Source: Panorpa germanica (lineage: Eukaryota; Arthropoda; Insecta; Mecoptera; Panorpidae). Taken from it: DNA of 64,000 nt. Under the pieces are notes generated by a model. That model was not told where the DNA came from, made no database searches, and was given only the letters and a program-made list of their open reading frames with translations. The position numbers and the translations under genes are program-made. The stretch covers positions 15,762,603 through 15,826,602 of the forward strand of contig OY783211.1 of assembly GCA_963678705.1 (NCBI GenBank), in the 5' to 3' direction. Of this stretch, positions 57,769 through 64,000 are shown piece by piece. Positions within the stretch are counted from its first letter, which is position 1. Every line of letters begins with the position of its first letter.

Positions 57769-59387
57769 CTACTTGACTTCTTTAACTTGGAGACCTGAAA
57801 CAATAATAAAAATATTATTAGAAAAGGAAAATTATTTATAAGGGTGAAATAAATAGAATTTTAATATTACTAGAATATTATACTATAATTTTTAACTCGC
57901 TGTTTTTAGTTCATAATTGTAATTTTGAACATGTGAAATCATGCGACTTAATATACATTATTTTGTAACAATTACTAATATTTATTTAATATACATTATT
58001 GTATTTAATATAATTAATTTTATTTCTTTATATTTGACAAGCAGAACACTTACATTTTAAGTTAAAACCTTAAATTAACACTAAAACTTTGATTAGGAAT
58101 AGGGGGCTTTAGAATGCTGATGTTAAAAAGATTATCGAATAAAAAAAATTCGAAGCATTGTTCAAATAACGATAGATCGCCGGTGACTAACGCTTAAAAC
58201 AACAAGTTGTGCCGTATAAATCTGCGACACAATGAAAAGGCTTTGTCTCTATAATTCTTTCATAGTGTTAATAGGAGCAAATAAGGTAATATTAATTTTA
58301 GTAGATTTTATGGCTCTTACTCAACTCGTAACTTGAACAACTATAGCTATTATACTGTATCCTTCCTAATTTGAAAAATGGTATGCAAGAAGTCTTGTAA
58401 AGAACAAAAACCATGCTTTAACTACTATAACTGCAAAAATTACAATAGCACATCGATATTAGCCTTTCAGGATAGTGCATTTATTAATTTCACAATAGGA
58501 GCTCAGTCGAATAACTAGCCAAATAAGAAAATGCCACATGGTATTGTAGTAATCGATATAAATACAGAAAAAAAATAAAGTTTTCACAAAATTGTCGCTG
58601 TTAATTATATAACATTGCGTACATCAAAAGTACGCACTGAATTTAACTTTCAGCATTTGCTTTCACAGTTATAAACGCCGCATCTATTATAGAACCTAGA
58701 CGCGGAGCTGGAACTGTGATAAATGGTAAATAATACATCATTTAAAATACCTGGAGGTAAAGATTGTTTTAGTTTTTCAGCCTTCTCCTTGTCTGTGATA
58801 ACCAATGTGTATAAGAACCTGGAGCAACGGACCTTGAATTTGGTGTTTTCAGGATTCTTCTTTATCTTAACAGCTAGAATAATAGTTTAAAATTAATAAC
58901 TTATAACCTCAAATTTATTTAAGTAAAAAGTTGTAAAAAGATTTTGTTGCTAGCGATACTGGCAATGTATACATAACTGGTACACATTGAGGTAAGATGC
59001 CGCCTTTACTCTCACAGTAACAAACGCCGAATATATTATTAATAAGACATATTCGGTAAGGAAACTGTGTTTAATTAATAAACATTAAGTAAATAATAAA
59101 CAAGTACATGTGCATACTAATATCTATAACTACAACAAATAAACGATAAGAAACTTACATTTGGCGTCCTTCCTCCTCGCTTTCAGAAGGAAATCCTTGA
59201 TTTCTTTAATTTCTCGTGGCTAGAAAAATAAAACAAAAAATAAGGTTAGAATTTAAAAAAAACATGTTATGAATAAAATATTTTAATTAATTGTTTTAGG
59301 TAATGTAAGCATAAGTTATTAACTAAAAAGCAGGAAATACAATTAAAATAATTAATGCAACGCAAAATAGTTTAGCAAACTCACCAT
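57769..59387 (-). CDS. RpL38: Ribosomal protein L38 (eL38), 70 aa
   Basis: Minus-strand coding exons in order are 59387-59385 (the ATG alone), 59219-59159, 58873-58751 and 57794-57769. The protein reads [20 protein letters not shown], then [40 protein letters not shown] and [10 protein letters not shown], which is full-length eL38. It is a 60S subunit protein. The ATG is the last codon of its exon, which also holds the end of the 5' UTR (to 59,421). A further leader exon at about 59,620-59,590 begins with a pyrimidine tract (CTTTTTCTTTTTCC), a 5' TOP motif that couples translation to TOR signalling. Introns 2 and 3 carry H/ACA snoRNA-like structures, and intron 3 also carries a short TIR element. 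The gene converges on the death-domain gene. Confidence 0.97.
57871..58107. mobile_element. Short TIR element (family 3), in RpL38 intron 3
   Basis: The interior aligns with 13,793-13,985 in the same orientation (TTTTGAACATGTGAAATCATG and TTAAATTAACACTAAAAC). The right end GATTAGGAATAGGGGG matches the family end, and the left end is eroded. Confidence 0.7.
58590..58722 (-). ncRNA. H/ACA-type snoRNA candidate in RpL38 intron 3
   Basis: On the minus strand, hairpin 1 has a lower stem CACAGTT/AACTGTG, an open pocket (CCAGCT against CGTTTAT) and an upper stem CCGCGTCTA/TAGATGCGG with one G-U pair. A box H-type AAAGCA follows at once. Hairpin 2 has an outer stem GCTG/CAGC and a perfect inner stem TGCGTAC/GTACGCA around a pocket. 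An ACA box lies one base after the outer stem, three bases from the inferred 3' end. The length, about 133 nt, fits the class. It lies about 30 bases inside the intron, in the sense direction of its host ribosomal protein gene, which is the usual place for such RNAs. Confidence 0.78.
58942..59073 (-). ncRNA. H/ACA-type snoRNA candidate in RpL38 intron 2
   Basis: On the minus strand, hairpin 1 has a lower stem CACAGT/ACTGTG, a pocket (TTCCTTA against CGTTTGT) and a perfect 8-bp upper stem CCGAATAT/ATATTCGG. Box H reads AGAGTA. Hairpin 2 has an inner stem AATGTGTA/TATACATT with one G-U pair, a short outer stem GGCG/CGCT, and ACA four bases later. The right arm of hairpin 1 (CGGCGTTTGTTACTGTGA) is nearly the same as in the intron 3 RNA (CGGCGTTTATAACTGTGA), so the two look like paralogues with different left pocket arms. 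Confidence 0.72.
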
Positions 59388-59589
59388 ATTGGTAAACTAT
59401 TATGACACGATGAAGTCACACCTGGAAATAAAAAATATTATTAAATAAATTTTGAGTAACTTACAAAATATATTTCTTATTATAATGATACACATTCACA
59501 CTCGATTTATACATATTTTAAACTATTATATATTAACTTACAAGCCAGATGAAGGCTGATGAGACAAGAGAAAGAATTTATGTACTTAC

Positions 59590-59620
59590 GAGATAATGTG
59601 AACACCGGAAAAAGAAAAAG
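59590..59620 (-). promoter_or_regulatory. RpL38 leader exon with 5' TOP tract
   Basis: The minus strand reads CTTTTTCTTTTTCCGGTG from 59,620, ending in a strong donor (CTC|GTAAGTAC at 59,590). A pyrimidine tract opening the leader is the hallmark of ribosomal protein mRNAs. The exact start base is inferred. Confidence 0.7.
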
Positions 59621-59624
59621 CTTA

Positions 59625-62575
59625 TGCGTTTAGCAACGATGAAATATAGAAGTATAAATTTTAGTTATGTGGATTATTTTGGTAGCTGAAACAATTTTAT
59701 AAACCGCGGTGTTTTTAAAATAGAAATCGAACTTAAACAAAATATAAATTACGAATCGGGTGAAAGATGATTGCAAAAAGATAAATTAAAATATTATTTT
59801 AATACGTTATAGAAACTGACGTATCAAACTAAGTATTTCTTAAATTTATTCCTAATAATTTATTGCTAAATTTTGGTAAAACCGATACTTCTCCGAGAAT
59901 TTCTCGACCTTTTATTAATTTAAAATAAAAAATTCTGTTGATTATGTTTAAAAGAAATTATGCATTAATTAAAACAAAAAGGAATTTGCATTTATTAATT
60001 ACAAGAAGAATTGTTCATGAAAGCTTGTTTTCAAATTCTTTCTTAAAACTAAAGTGCTCTCCGACCAACAGCGCTATATTTGAATTTGACTTGTTCATAG
60101 TAATAATTATCATAAAACTACTAACATTAGTAGGAGGCCATTGCTGACATAACTAGTATCGGAAATTGGTCAACGTTAAAAAGAATATGAACTTGAAAAA
60201 AAAGAATATATTAATTAACAGAACTTGAAAAATTACTTATAGGCAACAAAAAATTAATTCTGCATCATAGTGATTACATACTACAAATTTAATAAAGTCT
60301 ATTAATTAACCCTAAATTTATATCTACTAAATAGTAGTTAAATAAAATTATTAAAACTAGTATTTGTATCTACTAATACTAAATAGTAAATTCAAATTTT
60401 AGCGCCTGATTAATATGCTACTACTGATACATTAACGCAGTGAAGTTCAAATTACAATGTAATAAATTTAACTAATGCAAAGTAATAAATTGGTTATAAA
60501 AATAAAAAAAAACAGGAAAAATAAAACAATATAATTGCTTTTGTATAAATAACAATTAATATAATTATTTGGTTTTAATTGAATTGTAAATTATTAATTA
60601 TTAATAATAATCACATATGTTTTTTATTTTCAATTTCATAAAACTTAAAACTATTACAGAAATTTTATTATTATCATAATTTAAAAAAAAAATATTTTTA
60701 TTCTACATAATTTATATATGAATATCTAAACACAACAATATAAAAGTTTAAACCTAATTTATAATTGGCTTTTATGAGACTTGATGAGAACTTCTTAATT
60801 TCGTTATATTACCCTAATTGCTACAGTTTTAAGATTGTTACAAATTGATCAATAATTAGTACATGAGATTTTATTTACTGGTAACAGTGAACAATATGCA
60901 CACAACACCAAAACGACTAAATTATTTATTTCTATTAAGCTCATGTCAAAAACATTTCTATTATAGTTTTTACTCTTTCTTTCTTGCTAACAAAACAATG
61001 TACATTCTGTAAAAATCTTAAAACTTCTCGCATAAAACAATTATATATATTGTTAAATTATTAAACTAGTGTTTTTCTAATTTAATCCAAGTTATTTTAT
61101 TATATAAGATTATTAGTGTATTTTTACATGAGCCGTTTACTAGTTCTTCATATTGTAACTATGTACTTGAATATAAAGTTTGTTTAAATATATATTTGTA
61201 AAATTATATATCTACAAAATATAGATATTGTTTTATTTAACGATTAACGGTTGAATTAACTTATGTATATGCAAAACCTTCATAAAAAATCGAAGTATGT
61301 TCGAATTTCTAAACGTGCAACATCAAAAGAACAAATTTATTTTCACAATTTGTTTTCATGTTGTTCAGAATATTGTCTTTTATTGATATTACTAGTAGTA
61401 TATTTATTACGGTTTAATATTCATGATAGAAGACACGGAAAACGAAATGTCATATGTCTTATAAATATAATTTCGATGTTGCCAAAGTTGAAATGAAAAT
61501 TGAATCACAACATTCTTGAAACAACCGCTGTCAGGAAAAACATGTACCCTTCAAACCCTAATTATTGAATATCGATGCGTATATTCTAATTAACTAATTA
61601 AATCAATACGATTTTTTATTTATTCAAATCATCATTAAGCAATATCGTCATTATTTATAAATCTGCTGTAATTTATAGCAAACAGCTTCTTGTAGTTTCA
61701 TGCGATTTCACATTTAAATAATTTATTATATAATAAATAAGTTAATTAAAATTAAAGTGATAGAATGGCAAAAATGAGTATTAAATTTAATGGTTTATAG
61801 CAATAATTGTAAATATTTTGTAGATATATTTTTCTAAGTATATAAATACTGGAACAAAAAAACCAAATTAATTTTTAATAATTGGAATATTTCTTATATC
61901 TACATCCATTTATTTATTATAAGAATTATATTAATTTATTTATAGTGTAGAAAATGAATTTAATATGTTAGTTAAATTTTTTAACTAATTTTTAAAGCTA
62001 ACACTATAAATAAACTGAAAAATAAATTCTTTTACAGTCAAATATTTGATTTAAAATTAATTTCTTATTTTAACATTTACCACAATGAAAAACTTGAATA
62101 TTTTAGGTTAGAAAATTACATATACAATACAGTCAGATATTTTAAAAAATAAGTTTTACAATTACATTTTATGTATACTTGAAAAATCGTCAAATATTTA
62201 AATATTGCAGTCTCTCCATTTATAAAATAATATAGTAAAATGTATCATGAAAATTAGAAAATATTTAAAGTAAATGGGAACTTATATTATTTTTGTTCTT
62301 AAAGATTATGGAACAAAAATTATGGCAGTTGAATCCTCTTTTCTTTATGAGAAATTAATTCGTCCTGTCAGCTCTGAAATTATAAGAAAATATAATAAAT
62401 AATTTGTTCATAAATTAGTGGTTCTTATCTCCGCTAAGTAATTATAGAAAATAAAAAATGTTTTAAAATAAAAGTGTTTAATTTCTAATTTAATTTTAAA
62501 ACTAATCTACAAAGCAATAAAATCGAGTTTTGTACAGGTTGTTAAACAGCTTTAAACATTTATATTATTTATACT
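59625..62575. other. A+T-rich stretch, nothing recognised
   Basis: Small frames (59,938-60,147 and 61,263-61,496) have no signatures or splice support. Composition is close to 80% A+T with many short direct repeats. Part of it may be the intron that follows the 62.6-kb exon on the minus strand. Confidence 0.5.
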
Positions 62576-62578
62576 TAC

Positions 62579-62689
62579 GTAGGGCCTGGATAATAATAAG
62601 GCGGTGGTCGTTCATATTCTGACGACAAGGGTGGAAGCGGGGGGCTATGATAACGTGGGGGCGCACCCTCAGGGTAGTCGTCCCAATGC
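62579..62689 (-). CDS. Internal exon of an unrecognised Pro/Tyr-rich protein
   Basis: On the minus strand a 111-base segment is bounded by a CTTTGACAG acceptor and a strong TAC|GTAAGT donor. It is open in the frame HWDDYPEGAPPRYHSPPLPP, then LSSEYERPPPYYYPGP, entering with one base and leaving with two bases of a codon. Its G+C content (over 55%) contrasts sharply with the surroundings. PPPY is a potential WW-domain ligand. The flanking exons were not found in the window; the upstream ones would lie beyond 62,690, and perhaps past the window edge. I do not recognise the family. Confidence 0.6.
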
Positions 62690-62690
62690 C

Positions 62691-63030
62691 TGTCAAAGAT
62701 ATTATAGACATTTTTATAAAAACTTACATACATTATAAGATCAAGCAGTTTTTAACGTAACATGTTACCTCGTAACTATAATAACGTTCCGTTATTTATG
62801 GCTTTACTTTACATGTGTATATTGAAAATTTAACAACATGAAATTTTAATAATGGGCGTGCATATCTGTTGCATTTTAAAACAATCATTTATTTATTTAG
62901 TGTTCAAGGGCTAACACTACTGGGAGAATTCAAATTTGAAGATATTTTGAAATTCTGATTTAGTAAAAAGAAAACAATTCGAAAAGATTCTCTGTTTATG
63001 GATGTTTCAAGAAGAAACGTTTTTTATAAT
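62691..63030. other. Short gap beside the Pro/Tyr-rich exon
   Basis: A+T-rich, presumably intron of the minus-strand gene. Nothing else was recognised. Confidence 0.4.
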
Positions 63031-63655
63031 GGGCTTGCGTCCTCATTTTTTAGTGGTCGATTTTTCAATTGTTGATTGAAATTGATGTTAATAAATGTGT
63101 ATTGGCGTGTCTATTTGATTAAATATCTAAATATTGACGGAGATATAGCAATTAAAACTTTGAATTGTAGTTTTAGCGCTAGAAATGTTCGGCCATATTT
63201 GTATGACGTGAAATGCATTTTAACGTCTCAGTTATTTGTTCAGTAGGTCAGTGCTGTGGTAATGTTTTGTAGCTGTTGATAGTCGAAATAATCAAGTCAA
63301 GTCAAAGAATAATAAGTTTTTATTTTATTTAACCCTGCTAAGGCAGACATAATATTGGAATTTTATTGTTCCTTGAAATAGTTGTAAATAATATTTGATA
63401 TTTTGATATATAAATACATATAGCAGAGATTTATGAGCTGTAAGATTGGCAGCGATTGTGATGTCACATGCATTTGGAATTTGTACAACGTTAAATCCCT
63501 TTAATAATTAAAGAGACAAATAGAGTTTTTTAATTGTTAATATCTCTTAACATATAAGGAGTTATTAAAAAATAATTGAACATTTGAGGTTCTTGTAACC
63601 CACTTTATCAATATACTGTCCACTTTTATATAAATTAGGAGATAGGACACAAGCG
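63031..63655. mobile_element. TIR element (family 2), inverted copy at 63.0 kb
   Basis: The ends are GGGCTTGCGTCCTCA and AGGACACAAGCGC. The interior is the reverse complement of 48,736-49,183 plus about 180 extra bases near 63,070-63,240, so either this copy is longer or the other carries a deletion. No coding frame is present. Confidence 0.85.
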
Positions 63656-64000
63656 CATTCTATGACACGTATTTCTCGAATTAAATGTATTAGTCAAGAA
63701 TCTAAACTTAAATATTATTTTTAACATTGTTTTAAATAACCAAGATTAAATTGTTTATATCAACTATATGATAATACATTTTTGACATAACATGACGCAT
63801 GAGATTATTAGAAATGAAGTGTAGTTATTCCAAGTTAATAAACAGTTACATCATTAATTTACTACCAACACCAATTTAATTAATCCAAACGAAAAAAAAA
63901 CAACAAAACTTGACAACACACAACACATATAATCATACCATGTTTAGTTATTAGTAGGAGACGTTTACATGTGGCTAATTCCTTCAAAACGACGATTTCT
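63656..64000. other. Window end, nothing recognised
   Basis: A+T-rich DNA without open frames or repeats shared within the window. Confidence 0.45.

Noticed and set aside
58160-58330. A third snoRNA-like fold in RpL38 intron 3 (TTGTGTCG/CGGCACAA stem on the minus strand)
   Set aside because: One good stem is present, but a box H and an ACA directly after a second lower stem could not be placed.
1-64000. CRISPR arrays, tRNA or rRNA genes, bacterial operons
   Set aside because: No regularly spaced direct repeats, no tRNA arm pattern and no rRNA blocks were seen; the DNA is eukaryotic throughout.

Overview
The window is animal nuclear DNA, about 70% A+T, from an insect. The evidence is spliced genes with GT-AG introns, several of them only 50-80 bp long, a Wnt10 gene next to a NinaC (myosin III) gene, an insect-type cellular globin, and many decayed transposable elements. 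The order could not be fixed. The short ninaC introns would suit a beetle, while one LINE type resembles families I know from ants, so I leave it open.

Layout. (1) 1-8.2 kb: no exon found; one RTE/SINE-like repeat, one TIR-repeat copy and a 547-bp long-TIR element. (2) 8.2-13.3 kb, plus strand: the three 3' exons of a Wnt10-type gene whose N-terminal exons must lie upstream of the window; its first intron carries an antisense LINE 3' end. (3) 13.6-21.4 kb: intergenic, with short TIR elements and two LINE 3' ends. (4) 21.5-28.7 kb, plus strand: a complete 23-coding-exon ninaC (kinase-myosin fusion, 1555 aa) with a likely 5' UTR exon and a rhodopsin-core-like site upstream. (5) 28.7-50.1 kb: a 21-kb repeat-rich desert with inverted LINE copies, a mariner 5' end, TIR families and nested elements. 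(6) 50.1-59.6 kb, gene-dense: a globin (plus, 3 exons, introns at the ancestral B12.2 and about G7.0 positions); Taf9 (minus, 4 exons); a transmembrane protein with a signal peptide and a lumenal or extracellular death-fold domain (plus, two alternative C-termini); RpL38 (minus, 70 aa, TOP-type leader), whose introns hold two H/ACA snoRNA-like structures. (7) 59.6-64 kb: mostly featureless A+T-rich DNA, one proline/tyrosine-rich internal exon on the minus strand from an unrecognised gene, and an inverted copy of a TIR repeat.

How the genes relate. Wnt10 is a secreted developmental signal and NinaC acts in photoreceptors; their adjacency looks like old microsynteny from the arthropod Wnt cluster, not functional coupling. 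Taf9 and the death-domain gene are head to head. The death-domain gene and RpL38 are tail to tail with 163 bp between their stop codons. The most novel items are the paralogous H/ACA snoRNA pair in RpL38, the alternative last exon of the death-domain membrane protein, and a short TIR element family that keeps an open frame of about 50 codons in several copies.
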